Positions 54,185 through 63,957 of a stretch of 64,000 nt of DNA are shown here, piece after piece. Under the pieces are notes generated by a model. The model was not told the DNA's origin and did no database searches. It saw nothing but the letters and a program-made list of their open reading frames with translations. Position numbers and translations under genes: made by a program. Origin of the DNA: Nocardiopsis sp. YSL2 (GTDB lineage Bacteria; Actinomycetota; Actinomycetes; Streptosporangiales; Streptosporangiaceae); NCBI RefSeq assembly GCF_030555055.1, contig NZ_JAMOAO010000001.1, positions 5,022,001 through 5,086,000 on the forward strand, given 5' to 3'. Each line of letters opens with the position of its first letter. The first letter of the stretch is position 1.

Positions 54185-54742
54185 ATGCCGCTGCTGGCCG
54201 TACTGGCGCTGATGGCCCTTCCGTTCGTGGAAGTGTGGCTGATGATCGTCGTGGCCGGATGGATCGGGGTGCCCTGGACCCTGGCCGTCCTGGTGTCGCT
54301 GACCGTCCTGGGGGTGTTCCTCCTGCGCCGGGCCGGAACCAGGGCCTTCCGTGACGCCGACCAGGCCATGCGCACGGGCGAGCCGCCGCGGGGCGGCCTG
54401 CTCGACCCCCTCATGCTGATGGCGGGCGGCGTGCTGCTCGTCGTTCCCGGCTTCGTCACGGCGCTCCTGGGACTGCTGCTGGCCACGCCGGTCACCCGTC
54501 CCGCCCTGCGCTGGGCGTTCGCCGGATGGGCCCAGCGCCGGATGCGCCGGATGCAGGAGCGGATGAACGAGGAGTTCGTCGCCCAGGGCGCCCGGATTCC
54601 CGGTCAGGGAGGTCCGGGGGACCCGTTCGGCCGCCGCCCCGGCGGCGACCCGGGGAAGGGCGACTCCACCGGATCGGGTGGCGGCCGGGTCATCCAGGGC
54701 CGGTTCGAACCCGAGCGCTCCGACGACACGGACCGCTCCTAG
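54185..54742 (+). CDS. fxsA: FxsA family membrane protein
   Basis: About 185 residues with the FxsA plan: LALMALPFVEVWLMIVVAGW then TLAVLVSLTVLGVFLLRRAG, an amphipathic segment and a third hydrophobic stretch (GGVLLVVPGFVTALLGLLLA). In E. coli FxsA counters phage T7 exclusion by F plasmid; its role in actinomycetes is not defined. The C-terminus is Gly/Asp/Arg-rich. It follows lnt by 152 nt. Confidence 0.9.
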   Translation: MPLLAVLALMALPFVEVWLMIVVAGWIGVPWTLAVLVSLTVLGVFLLRRAGTRAFRDADQAMRTGEPPRGGLLDPLMLMAGGVLLVVPGFVTALLGLLLATPVTRPALRWAFAGWAQRRMRRMQERMNEEFVAQGARIPGQGGPGDPFGRRPGGDPGKGDSTGSGGGRVIQGRFEPERSDDTDRS

Positions 54743-54818
54743 CCCGGCGTCGGCCACTGCCGTGGACGCCCGGTCCGTGAGACCGTTCGAGTTCCCCGGG
54801 GCCCGCCCCGGGCGGACG

Positions 54819-55502
54819 TCAGAAGAGCGAGTCAACGGCGAAGGCCGCGCCCAGCAGCCCGGCGAACAGCAGGATCGTGATCGCGGTGCACACCAGCATT
54901 ATGAACCCCTGGAAGTGGGCGTGGTACAGGGGCAGCCGCACCTGGGGGTGGGCCCGGCGGAACTCCTTCATCGGTGGAGCCTCCGGGGCCAGCCACTGCT
55001 CACAGGGCGCGCCGAGCCGCTGCCACAGCTCCGCCAACTCCTCCTCCGGCCAGCCTCCGGTGCCGAAGCTGATCGTGCGGCCGTCCGTGTCGGCGATGAC
55101 GGTCAGCACACCCCCGTTCTTCACCCCGCTCGGATCCTCCGCGTAGATCGCCTTGGTGACCCCGGCGATCCGGTTCCGGGGCAGCCTGCGCGTACGCCCC
55201 CGCCAGTTCCGGTGGACGATCTCGTCCGGAGTGAGAACCAGCCGACTGTTGCGGTAGAACAAGATGCTGCAGAGGACAAGCACTCCGCAGAGCATGATCA
55301 TGAAGGCGCCGAGGCTCATCACGCCCACGACACCGGATCCGGGGTCGTCCTGCTCGAAGGAGTACCAGGCGGCGGCGGACTCGACCACGAGAGTGATGAG
55401 CGCGATGACCAGGAGCACGATCGTGCCGGGGCGCTTCATCTCCTCCCGGTAGGTCCTGGAATCGGGTCCCACCGTGAACGCGTTGGCCGTCTCGTGCCGC
55501 AT
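54819..55502 (-). CDS. PH-like membrane protein
   Basis: About 227 residues. Two helices come first (TIVLLVIALITLVVESAAAW and MIMLCGVLVLCSILFY), then a soluble domain RLVLTPDEIVHRNWRGRTRR that resembles bacterial PH domains, and a last hydrophobic hairpin near the C-terminus. The ATG at 55502 follows GGGAGAGG. Function unknown. It is convergent with fxsA. Confidence 0.7.
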   Translation of the reverse strand: MRHETANAFTVGPDSRTYREEMKRPGTIVLLVIALITLVVESAAAWYSFEQDDPGSGVVGVMSLGAFMIMLCGVLVLCSILFYRNSRLVLTPDEIVHRNWRGRTRRLPRNRIAGVTKAIYAEDPSGVKNGGVLTVIADTDGRTISFGTGGWPEEELAELWQRLGAPCEQWLAPEAPPMKEFRRAHPQVRLPLYHAHFQGFIMLVCTAITILLFAGLLGAAFAVDSLF

Positions 55503-55658
55503 ACCTCTCCCACCGCCGTCCCGAACCGGGGCCGGCCCCGGGGCCGGCCCTGTCACAGGTATCCGACGGACGCCCCGAGAGCCCGGTTCCCCGCCGCGTG
55601 CCGCGGGTCCGATCCGCGCTGATCGGCGGTCCGACGCGCCGTGCCCGCGCCCCGGGGG

Positions 55659-56258
55659 TCAGGCCACACCCAGCAGGCGCTCGGCGCTCGGCCAGATCTC
55701 GTCGAGCAGGGCGGGATCGTTGCGGACCCGGGCCAGCAGCACTGCGCCCTCGATCTGCGCGACCATGGAGCTGGCCAGAGTGTCGGCTCCGGTCGCCGAC
55801 CCGACCAGACCCGCCTGCTGTGCCTCTCCGATGAGGCGGGCGACCATGGCGACCTGGTCGTCGAACACCTCGGCCAGGCGCCGCCTGACCTCCGGCTCGT
55901 GCCCGCTCAGTTCCAGGGCGAGGTTGCCGTAGAGGCATCCGTGGATCATCCCCGACTCGCTGTGGTCGGTGCGCTGATCGCCGACCAGGCATTCGACCAG
56001 GGCCCGGAGCCGGCCCAGGGGGTCCTCGGCCGTCTCCGCCAGGGCCGTCTCCAGCGCCTGGCGCTCCTCGGCCCAGTGGCCGTCGACCGCCTCGACGGTC
56101 AGGGCCTGCTTGGAGTCGAAGAAGTGGTAGAAGCTGCCCTTCTTCACACCCGCGTCGGCGCAGATCTCCGCGACGCCGAGGGCCGTGTAGCCCCGGGTGC
56201 GCATGAGTCTGCGTGAGGAGTCCAGGATGCGTTCCCTCGCGTCGCTCGTCCGTCCCAT
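55659..56258 (-). CDS. TetR-family repressor
   Basis: DNA-binding regulator of 199 residues. The N-terminal helix-turn-helix is typical (ALGVAEICADAGVKKGSFYH, then FFDSKQAL). The ligand domain has the MIHGCLYGNLALELSG block of TetR_C_6/AcuR-like members. It is divergent from a flavodoxin-like gene, and two long inverted operator copies lie between them, so it probably represses itself and the oxidoreductase genes. Confidence 0.92.
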   Translation of the reverse strand: MGRTSDARERILDSSRRLMRTRGYTALGVAEICADAGVKKGSFYHFFDSKQALTVEAVDGHWAEERQALETALAETAEDPLGRLRALVECLVGDQRTDHSESGMIHGCLYGNLALELSGHEPEVRRRLAEVFDDQVAMVARLIGEAQQAGLVGSATGADTLASSMVAQIEGAVLLARVRNDPALLDEIWPSAERLLGVA

Positions 56259-56271
56259 GGGCCGAGAGTAT

Positions 56272-56335
56272 ACGGTCGGTCAACTATCCGCACGGGAGGT
56301 CCGGTTCCTGTCTTGCCAAATAGTTGACCGGTCGT
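56272..56335. promoter_or_regulatory. Paired TetR operator candidates
   Basis: ACGGTCGGTCAACTAT (56272-56287) and the reverse complement of 56320-56335 agree at 14 of 16 positions, 32 bp apart. The right copy contains the palindrome GACCGGTC. They sit between the divergent TetR and flavodoxin genes. Confidence 0.7.
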
Positions 56336-56390
56336 CTACCTTTCTCTCCATGGGCAACCGAGCCCACCCGACCCAGGGAGAGAACCCCCA

Positions 56391-56990
56391 ATGCACGATG
56401 TTCGAGTCGCCGTCGCCTTCCACAGCGGCTACGGCCACACCGCCCGCCAGGCCGAGGCGGTCGCCAGGGGAGCCGCGAGCACGAGCGGAGCCCGGTCCTC
56501 ACTGCACGACCTCACCGTCGCCGACGACGCCCTCTGGCCGGCCCTCGACGCCGCCGACGCGATCGTGTTCGGCACCCCCACCTACATGGGCGGTACCTCC
56601 GCCGTCTTCCAGGGCTTCGCCGAGGACACGGCGGCCGTCTGGCAGGAGCGGCGCTGGCAGGGCAAGCTCGCCGCGGGCTTCACCAACTCCGCCGGGATCA
56701 ACGGCAACAAGGACACCGCGCTCAGCGCGCTCGCGGTCTTCGCCGCACAGCACGGGATGATCTGGGTGCCGCTCGGCCTGGCCCCGGGCGGCGAGTACAG
56801 CAGCCAGGGCAGCCCCGAGGACCTCAACCGCCTGGCGGGCTTCACCGGAGCCATGGCCCAGTCCCCGGCCGACCTGGGCCCCGACCGGGCGCCGACCGAC
56901 AGCGACCTGCGGACGGCCGAGCACCTGGGCGCCCACATCGCGACGGTGGCCGCCCAGTTCGCGCGCGGGCGCGCCGCGGCGGCGGCGTGA
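56391..56990 (+). CDS. Flavodoxin-like NAD(P)H oxidoreductase
   Basis: FMN-binding protein of 199 residues similar to WrbA-type flavodoxin-fold enzymes. The phosphate loop reads AVAFHSGYGHTARQAEAVA. GTPTYMGGTSAVFQGF and LAAGFTNSAGINGNKDTALS are the other FMN-contact regions. It probably reduces quinones or related electrophiles. It overlaps the start of the nitronate monooxygenase gene by 4 nt, so the two are translationally coupled, under the divergent TetR repressor. Confidence 0.9.
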   Translation: MHDVRVAVAFHSGYGHTARQAEAVARGAASTSGARSSLHDLTVADDALWPALDAADAIVFGTPTYMGGTSAVFQGFAEDTAAVWQERRWQGKLAAGFTNSAGINGNKDTALSALAVFAAQHGMIWVPLGLAPGGEYSSQGSPEDLNRLAGFTGAMAQSPADLGPDRAPTDSDLRTAEHLGAHIATVAAQFARGRAAAAA

Positions 56991-58084
56991 GCCCCGGCCG
57001 GCGGTTCGGCGCCGCCCTCACCGGGGTTCTCAATATCCGCCACCCGGTGATCCAGGGACCGTTCGGCGGCGGACTGTCCACGGTCGCCCTGGCCGCCGCG
57101 GTCTCCGAGGCGGGCGGCCTGGGATCCTACGGCGTGCACGCCATGGCCCCCGAACGGATCGGCCCCCTGGTGGCCCGGATCCGCGAGGCCACGTCGGCGC
57201 CGTTCGCCGTCAACCTGTGGATGCCGCGCGCGGAGGAGGAGCGGCCCGTGCCGGACGCGGTGTCGCTGGCCGCGCACACCGACCGGCTCGCCGACCGCTA
57301 CGCCGAGTTCGGGCTGACGCCGCCCGACCTGGAGGCCGTCAACCAGCGGGTGGACTTCGAGGCCCAGGTGGACGCGGTCCTGGCGGCCCGGCCACCGGTG
57401 ATCAGTGTCGTGATGGGCCCACCGTCCCGGCGGCTGGTCGAGGGTGCCCGGCGGATCGGGGCACCGCTCATCGGCACGGCCACCACGGTCGCCGAGGCCC
57501 GTGTCCTGCAGGAGGCCGGCTGCGACGTGGTCGTGGCCTCCGGAAGCGACGCGGGCGGGCACCGCGGCTCGTTCCTCGCGCCTGTCCGCGAATCGCTCGT
57601 CGGCACGTTCTCCCTGGTTCCCCAGGTGAGTGACGCCGTGAACGTACCCGTGGTCGCGGCGGGGGGCATCGCTGACGCGCGCGGCCTCGCCGCGGCCCTG
57701 ACCCTGGGCGCCGACGGCGCGCAGGTCGGGACCGGCTTCCTGCGCACGCGGGAGTCGGGGGCGGTCCCGGCCCATCGGGAGGCACTCGGGTCCGAACGGG
57801 CGGAGACGACCGTGCTCACCCGGCTCTTCTCGGGGCGGCCGGCCAGGGGGATCGCGAACGAACTGGTGCGGGGCATGGCCGACGCAGAGGACCGGGTCCC
57901 GCCCTACCCGGCGCAGAACAACCTCATGCTGCCGATCCGGGCCCGGGCCGCCGAACTCGGCCGGTCGGGGCAGCTCAACCTGTGGTCCGGTCAGGCGGCC
58001 CGCCTCGCCTCCGGCGGTGGGGCCGAGGACTACCTGACCGCACTCGTGGCCGACGCCGGGGAGATCCTCGGAGCCCGGCTGTAG
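56987..58084 (+). CDS. Nitronate monooxygenase family protein
   Basis: FMN-dependent enzyme of about 365 residues with a TIM barrel. QGPFGGGLSTVALAAAVSEA opens the barrel; ASGSDAGGHRG and VVAAGGIADARGLAAALTLG bind FMN phosphate. It may oxidise nitronates or act as an enoyl reductase-like flavoprotein; members of this family are often misnamed. The GTG at 56987 overlaps the previous stop (GTGA). Confidence 0.88.
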   Translation: MSPGRRFGAALTGVLNIRHPVIQGPFGGGLSTVALAAAVSEAGGLGSYGVHAMAPERIGPLVARIREATSAPFAVNLWMPRAEEERPVPDAVSLAAHTDRLADRYAEFGLTPPDLEAVNQRVDFEAQVDAVLAARPPVISVVMGPPSRRLVEGARRIGAPLIGTATTVAEARVLQEAGCDVVVASGSDAGGHRGSFLAPVRESLVGTFSLVPQVSDAVNVPVVAAGGIADARGLAAALTLGADGAQVGTGFLRTRESGAVPAHREALGSERAETTVLTRLFSGRPARGIANELVRGMADAEDRVPPYPAQNNLMLPIRARAAELGRSGQLNLWSGQAARLASGGGAEDYLTALVADAGEILGARL

Positions 58085-58283
58085 ACAGCCGGTGCCCGGT
58101 GCCCGCCTCCGGGCGGGCGCCGGGCACCGGGCGGCCGTGCAACGGACAGCGCGCCCGCGCGGGCGGTGCCGGGAGTGGCAGCCGATGCGGGGACGGCGCA
58201 CAGGGTGGCCGGGCGACGTGAGCGCAGGCCCGTGATGGGTACTGCGGAAGGTAGAGGATCCGAGCGGAACCCCAGGTGACAGC

Positions 58284-59453
58284 ATGTCAGCACGATGCGG
58301 GATCGACACGGTCGTGTCGGCTCTGGCGCTCGACGGCCAACTGAGCTCCTTCACGGAGCTCCCGGATCTGGTGACCCGCGAAGCCGCGCGGGCCGGACTG
58401 TTCGAGACGCGCGTCTTCCTGGCCGACCGGCAGGAGCGCGTCCTGCGCGAGATGACCGGTGACGGACCCGACGCCCACGGCGGTGGCGAGGAGATGCGCA
58501 TCGACGGCACGGTGGCGGGCCTGGCCCACACCAAGGGCGAGACCGTGCGCGTCGGCCAGGAGCACCGCTGCTGGGTCCCGGTCCTGGACGGGGCCGAGCG
58601 CCTGGGTGTGCTGCACGTGGCCTACGAGGGTGAGCCCGACTCCCGGGCGATACGGATCCTGGCCTCGATGGTGGGACTGCTGGTGGTCGACAAGCGCGCC
58701 AACAGTGACGCCTACGCCCGGCTGATCCGTACCAGGCCCATGTCGGTCTCGGCGGAGATGCAATGGACGCTCATGCCGCCCAGCACCTTCACCAACGCCA
58801 GGGTCACCATCTCGGCAGCCACCGAACCCGCCTACGAGAACGCGGGTGACTCCTTCGACTACGCCCTGAGCCAGGAGGGCGCGCACATCGCCGTGTTCGA
58901 CGCGATGGGCCACGACAACGCCGCAGGACTCCTCGCGAACCTGACGGTGGGCGTGTTCCGCAACCAGCGCCGCAAGGGCACCGCGCTGGGTGACATGCCC
59001 CGGGCGGTCGAGCTCATGCTGACCGAGGAGTTCGTGCGCACCCGCTTCACCACCGCGGTCATGGGCGAGCTGAACACGGCCACCGGTGATCTGCGCTGGG
59101 TCAACTGCGGCCACCTGCCGCCGGTGCTCATCCGGGGCGGCAAGGCCCACGAGCTCGATTGCGAGCCCTCCCACCCACTGGGGATGCGGCTCGGACTGCC
59201 GGTGACGGTGTGCCATGAGCAGTTGGAGCCGGGGGACCGGCTGCTGCTGTACACCGACGGCATCATCGAGGCCCGCGACGCACGGGGAAGGGAGTTCGGA
59301 CTCGACCGGTTCGTGGACTTCGTCGTCCGTCACGACGCCGACCAACTCCCCGTTCCCGAGACGCTGCGGCGCCTGGTCCAGGCCGTGATGACCTATCACC
59401 AAGGCAGGCTCGACGACGACGCCACGGTGCTGGTCTGCGAGTGGCACGGTTGA
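58284..59453 (+). CDS. GAF-SpoIIE serine phosphatase
   Basis: PP2C-type phosphatase of 389 residues. Residues 1-140 look like a GAF-type sensor (CWVPVLDGAERLGVLHVAYE). The phosphatase domain has the metal-binding aspartates in NAGDSFDYAL, FDAMGHDNAAG, LLYTDGIIEARD and LDDDATVLV. Such proteins dephosphorylate anti-anti-sigma factors. No anti-sigma or STAS gene is next to it, so its partner lies elsewhere. Confidence 0.92.
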   Translation: MSARCGIDTVVSALALDGQLSSFTELPDLVTREAARAGLFETRVFLADRQERVLREMTGDGPDAHGGGEEMRIDGTVAGLAHTKGETVRVGQEHRCWVPVLDGAERLGVLHVAYEGEPDSRAIRILASMVGLLVVDKRANSDAYARLIRTRPMSVSAEMQWTLMPPSTFTNARVTISAATEPAYENAGDSFDYALSQEGAHIAVFDAMGHDNAAGLLANLTVGVFRNQRRKGTALGDMPRAVELMLTEEFVRTRFTTAVMGELNTATGDLRWVNCGHLPPVLIRGGKAHELDCEPSHPLGMRLGLPVTVCHEQLEPGDRLLLYTDGIIEARDARGREFGLDRFVDFVVRHDADQLPVPETLRRLVQAVMTYHQGRLDDDATVLVCEWHG

Positions 59454-59563
59454 GAGGGGACCCGCGTGCGAGGCCTTGTCGGCCCGGCCCGGCCCGGCCC
59501 GGCCCGACCGCTCCGGCGCCCGCGGCTCGCCACCCGCCATGCCGAGGGCTCCCCGGATACCCG

Positions 59564-60844
59564 CTACTCGTCGCCCTCGCCGTCACGCCGTCCGCGCGTC
59601 ATCGTGCGCCGCACACGGACGCCGAGCCCGGCCCGCGCACCGGCGTTCGCGTCCGGGCCGGTCAGCGCGCACAGCGCCAGCAGTGCCAGGGCGGCGGAGC
59701 CGAACAGCACGGCGCCCATCGGCACCGCCGTGGTCTCGTCGAGCCCGACCAGGGGTGCGGCCACCGCGCCGACGACCATCGGAAACGCCCCGATCAGCGC
59801 GCTGGCGGCGCCCGCCCGGCGCTCCTGCCCGTGCATCGCCAACGCGAAGCCGCAGGCGAGCGTCGCGCCCATCGCGGCCATGTACACGAACAACGGCACC
59901 GCCAGGGCGATCAGCGGGGCGTCGACCAGGGTGGCGGCGAGCACGGCCCCGGTCGACGCGACGGCCGCGACGGCCGCCGCGCGCAGCAGCGTCCGCTCCG
60001 ACCACCGGTCGCTCAGGCGCCCCACGGAGGCGCTGCCCAGGACCATCGCCAGCCCGTTGACGGCGAACAGCACACCGAAGGCCTGTGCGGACACCCCGTG
60101 CAGGTCCTGGTACACGAACGGCGTCCCCGCCACGTAGGCGAAGCTTCCGCCGTGCAACAGCCCGACCACCAGCGCGTACCCGAAGAAGGACCGGTCGCGC
60201 AGGAGCGCGCCCATGGACCGGAGCGATCCGCCCACACTGCCCGGAACGCGCCGCTCCCGCGGCAGGGTCTCACCCAGCCCGAGCGCGGCGACCAGCGTGA
60301 CGGCGGTGCCGAGCACGGCGAGGAAGACGAACACGCCCCGCCAACCGCCCAGCGGCAACCACAGGACCCCGCCGCCGATCACGGGCGCGATCAGCGGAGC
60401 GACCGCGGTGATCGCCGTCAGGACCGCGAAGAAGCGGGTCAGGTCGCCTCCGCTGAACACGTCGCGCACGACCGCCCGCGAGAGCACGAGCCCGGCGGAG
60501 GCGGTGAAGCCCTGGAGGAAGCGCGCCGCGACCAGCGTGCCGGCGGTCGGCGCGAGCGCGCACAGCAGGGACGAGAGCACGAACAGGGCCAGGCACACCA
60601 GCAGTGGACCCCGCCGTCCGCGCGCGTCGCTGAGCGGGCCGACGACCACCTGGCCCGCGGCCAGCCCGACCATGCACGCGGTCAGGCTGAGCTGCACCAC
60701 GGAGGCGGCGGCGTCCAGGTCCTCGGCGATGGCCGGGAGCCCCGGCAGGTACATGTCGATGCTGACCGGCCCCAGGACCGACAGCAGGCCCAGGAGCAGG
60801 GCCAGGCCGATGCGGGCGCGTCCGGTCGGATGCTGCGGTGTCAC
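59564..60844 (-). CDS. Bcr/CflA-type drug exporter
   Basis: Twelve-helix MFS exporter of about 426 residues. GPVSIDMYLPGLPAIAEDL in helix 1, GPLSDARGRRGPLL in the 2-3 loop and FLQGFTASAGLVLSRAVVRD in helix 5 are Bcr/CflA signatures. It should export small drugs by proton antiport. I choose GTG 60844, just after GGGAGG, over GTG 60862. It is convergent with the phosphatase gene. Confidence 0.9.
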   Translation of the reverse strand: MTPQHPTGRARIGLALLLGLLSVLGPVSIDMYLPGLPAIAEDLDAAASVVQLSLTACMVGLAAGQVVVGPLSDARGRRGPLLVCLALFVLSSLLCALAPTAGTLVAARFLQGFTASAGLVLSRAVVRDVFSGGDLTRFFAVLTAITAVAPLIAPVIGGGVLWLPLGGWRGVFVFLAVLGTAVTLVAALGLGETLPRERRVPGSVGGSLRSMGALLRDRSFFGYALVVGLLHGGSFAYVAGTPFVYQDLHGVSAQAFGVLFAVNGLAMVLGSASVGRLSDRWSERTLLRAAAVAAVASTGAVLAATLVDAPLIALAVPLFVYMAAMGATLACGFALAMHGQERRAGAASALIGAFPMVVGAVAAPLVGLDETTAVPMGAVLFGSAALALLALCALTGPDANAGARAGLGVRVRRTMTRGRRDGEGDE

Positions 60845-61076
60845 GGCCCTCCCTGGGCGCACTCGGTGGATACTCGCCCTGCTGCGCGTCGCCCCGGTGG
60901 CACTCCCGCCGCCTTCTCATCAGCCGGTGGCCGACTCCGGGCCGACTCCTTCCCCGGCCCCGCGAGAGCACCACTGGATGCCCCGCTCACGACGGGCGGC
61001 ACCCGCCGAGTGCGCCCTGGTCGCCGGCGCGGAGCGCCGTGGTCACCCACCAGCGTAAACGGGCTCTCGCTCTCGG

Positions 61077-63671
61077 TCACCCCGTCGGCGCCGGGCTTGA
61101 CGCGGCTTCGTCAGAATCGGCCTCGCGCCGCGACCTCGCGGTCATCCGGTCGTCGACCACCCGGATCACCGTGATCGCGACGATCGCCGCTCCCGCCACC
61201 GCCAGACCGGTCATGACCTTGGTCGGGTCGCTGACGTCCAGGTCGAAGAACCACTGGCCCAGGGGCGTCACCATGATCGTGGTCAGCAGCCCCACCATCG
61301 AGCCGACCAGCACGACCTTCCACCACACGTACGGCTTGGCCACCAACAGCAGCACCCACAGCGTGGTCGCGCACAGCGTGATCACCACCGCGGTGCGGTC
61401 GGCCGGATCCGGCACGGTCCGCCCGCCCAGCACCAGGAGGTACGTGGTCACCGCAGCCAGGCCGGCCACCACCCCCGATGGGACCGCCAGCCGCAGGGTG
61501 CGCCACACGAACCCCGGCCGGGCCAGGTCGGTGTTGGGCGCCAGCGCCAGGAAGAACGACGGGATGCCGAACGTGACGGCGTTGATCAGGGTCGCGTGGC
61601 GCGGGAAGAACGGGTAGGCCACCGCGAGCAGGCCCACGATCGTCGCCAGCGTCATCGTGTACACGGTCTTGGTCAGGAACAGGCTGGCCACGCGCTCGAT
61701 GTTGCCGATGACCCGTCGCCCCTCGGCCACCACCTTGGGCAGTGCGGCGAACCGGTCGTCCAACAGCACCAGCTGGGCCACGGAGCGCGAGGCCGGGCTG
61801 CCCGACCCCATGGCCACGCCGATGTCGGCCTCCTTGAGTGCCAGCACGTCGTTGACGCCGTCCCCGGTCATCGCCACCGTGCGGCCCCGGTCGCGCAGCC
61901 CGCGCACCATGTCGCGCTTGCGCTCGGGGGTGACCCGACCGAACGCCGACCGCGCCTCCACCTCGCGGGCCAGGCCGTCGGCGTCCTCCGGCAGGTCCCG
62001 GGCGTCGACGGGCCGTTCGGCGCCGGGCAGGCGCAGCTCGCGCCCCACCGACCCGACCGAGGCGGCGTGGTCGCCGGAGACGATCTTGACGTCCACGCCC
62101 TGCTCGGAGAAGTAGTCCAGGGTGGGCGCGGCGTCCTCGCGTACCCGCTGGTCCAGGACCACCAGAGCGGCGGGCCGCACGCAACCCGGGGCGCCCTCGG
62201 AGTCCACGCGTTCGCCGGCCCTGGCGAGCAGCAGCACGCGGTGACCCTGGGCGCCCAGGCGGGCGGCCTCGGCCGCGGCCGGGTCGTCGGCGCAGGTGAG
62301 CACGTCGGCCGCGCCCAGGACCCAGTGCTCCTCCCCGGCGGGCGTGCGCAGGCTGGCGCCGCTCCACTTGCGGGCCGAGGAGAAGGGGGCCAGCGCGGTG
62401 ACCGGCCAGTCCGGCACGGGGCCGCCCGAGGCCGCGCATCCCCGGGCGATGGCCGCCATGCTCGCGTTCGGCTCGGGATCGCTGCCCGCCAACGCGGCCA
62501 GCACCTGGGCGGGGGAGGAGGCCGGTGCGCCGTTGCGGTCGGGGCCGCCGCCCAGGTCGCGGATCTCGGCCAGGCGCATGCCCGCCTCGGTGAGCGTGCC
62601 GGTCTTGTCGGTGCACACCACGTCCACGCGGGCCAGGCCCTCGATGGCCGGGAGCTCCTGGACCAGGCACCGGTGCCGCCCCAGGCGGATCACGCCCACC
62701 GCGAAGGCGATGCTGGTGAGCAGGATGAGCCCTTCGGGGATCATCGACACCAAAGCCGCGACCATGCCGCGCAGGGCGTCGGCGAGCGGACCGGAGATCT
62801 GACCGCCCGCGACCGGCTCGTCGAGGGCGACCTGGCCGCCCAGGAACAGCTGGCTGTAGACCAGCAGGCCGCCGATCGGGAACAGCGCGTAGGTGATCCA
62901 GGTGAGGATGCGGTTGATGCCCGAGCGCAGTTCCGAGTGGACCAGCGAGAACCGGCTGGCCTCCTCGGCCAGCCGCGCGGCGTAGGCGTGCCGACCCACC
63001 TTCGTGGCCCGGAACCGGCCCGTGCCCGCCACCACGAAGCTGCCCGACATCACCGTGTCGCCGGATCGTTTGAGGACCGGGTCGGCCTCCCCGGTCAGCA
63101 GTGACTCGTCGACCTCCAGGCCGCTGACGGAGGTGACCACGCCGTCGACGACGATCTGGTCGCCCGTTCCGATCTCCAGGACCTCGTCCAGGACGATCTC
63201 CTGCGTGGCCACCCGCACGGTCGCTCCGTCGCGCACCACGCGGGGGCGTGCGGCGTTGACGATCGCGAGCTTGTCCAGGGTCCGCTTGGCGCGCAGCTCC
63301 TGGACGATGCCGATGAGGGTGTTGATGAGGATGACCATCGCGAACAGCCCGTCCTGGACGGGTCCGATCACGGCGATGATCGCGAAGAGCACCGCGATCA
63401 TCGCGTTGATCCGCGTGAACACGTTGCCGCGCACGATCTGGGCGACGCTGCGGCTGGCGCGGACCGGCACGTCGTTCGTGCGGCCGGTCGCGACCCGTGC
63501 GGCCACCTCGGCCCGGGCCAGTCCCTGCTCGTTCCAGGCCTCGGCCGGCGCCGGGAGGCCGTCGTCGGGCCGGTCCCCGCTGATGGTCGGGGCCGACGCG
63601 GCGGGCGGGGGCGGGGGTCCGGCGTCGGCGGTGGGGCGGCCGTCGCCGGGCCGGTCGGATGGTTCGGGCAC
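61077..63671 (-). CDS. ctpE: Cation-transporting P-type ATPase (CtpE type)
   Basis: P-type ATPase of 864 residues. The Pro-rich N-terminus is followed by the A domain (LLTGEADP), helix 4 with SMIPEGLILLTS (PEGL at 312-315), the phosphorylation site Asp355 in CTDKTGTLT, and the hinge MTGDGVNDVLALKEADIGVA. PEGL in helix 4 rather than CPC or SPC argues against heavy-metal pumps and fits the CtpE/calcium-type group. Transported ion unproved; mycobacterial CtpE has been linked to calcium uptake. It ends 232 nt before the exporter gene starts. Confidence 0.9.
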   Translation of the reverse strand: MPEPSDRPGDGRPTADAGPPPPPAASAPTISGDRPDDGLPAPAEAWNEQGLARAEVAARVATGRTNDVPVRASRSVAQIVRGNVFTRINAMIAVLFAIIAVIGPVQDGLFAMVILINTLIGIVQELRAKRTLDKLAIVNAARPRVVRDGATVRVATQEIVLDEVLEIGTGDQIVVDGVVTSVSGLEVDESLLTGEADPVLKRSGDTVMSGSFVVAGTGRFRATKVGRHAYAARLAEEASRFSLVHSELRSGINRILTWITYALFPIGGLLVYSQLFLGGQVALDEPVAGGQISGPLADALRGMVAALVSMIPEGLILLTSIAFAVGVIRLGRHRCLVQELPAIEGLARVDVVCTDKTGTLTEAGMRLAEIRDLGGGPDRNGAPASSPAQVLAALAGSDPEPNASMAAIARGCAASGGPVPDWPVTALAPFSSARKWSGASLRTPAGEEHWVLGAADVLTCADDPAAAEAARLGAQGHRVLLLARAGERVDSEGAPGCVRPAALVVLDQRVREDAAPTLDYFSEQGVDVKIVSGDHAASVGSVGRELRLPGAERPVDARDLPEDADGLAREVEARSAFGRVTPERKRDMVRGLRDRGRTVAMTGDGVNDVLALKEADIGVAMGSGSPASRSVAQLVLLDDRFAALPKVVAEGRRVIGNIERVASLFLTKTVYTMTLATIVGLLAVAYPFFPRHATLINAVTFGIPSFFLALAPNTDLARPGFVWRTLRLAVPSGVVAGLAAVTTYLLVLGGRTVPDPADRTAVVITLCATTLWVLLLVAKPYVWWKVVLVGSMVGLLTTIMVTPLGQWFFDLDVSDPTKVMTGLAVAGAAIVAITVIRVVDDRMTARSRREADSDEAASSPAPTG

Positions 63672-63957
63672 GCACTACTCCTGGCTGCGACAGGTGGGAC
63701 GGGAAGCGCGGTACGCGGGAGGCTCCCGACACTGGTGTGACCTCGATACGAGGCAAGCCCAGACTAGAAGACTCTCCGGCCCGTGTCGGGCGGGTTCGGC
63801 CCCCGGACGCGGGTGGTGCCCCCACGCGGTGTGCGGGGTGCGGTGGTCCGCACCCCGGTCTCGGCGGTACGCGTGCGGGTGCGGTTTCATGGGAGGAGGG
63901 CGGTCGGTACCGGTTCCGGACCGCACCGGCCATCGCGGCACGACAGTGAGGGGCGCC

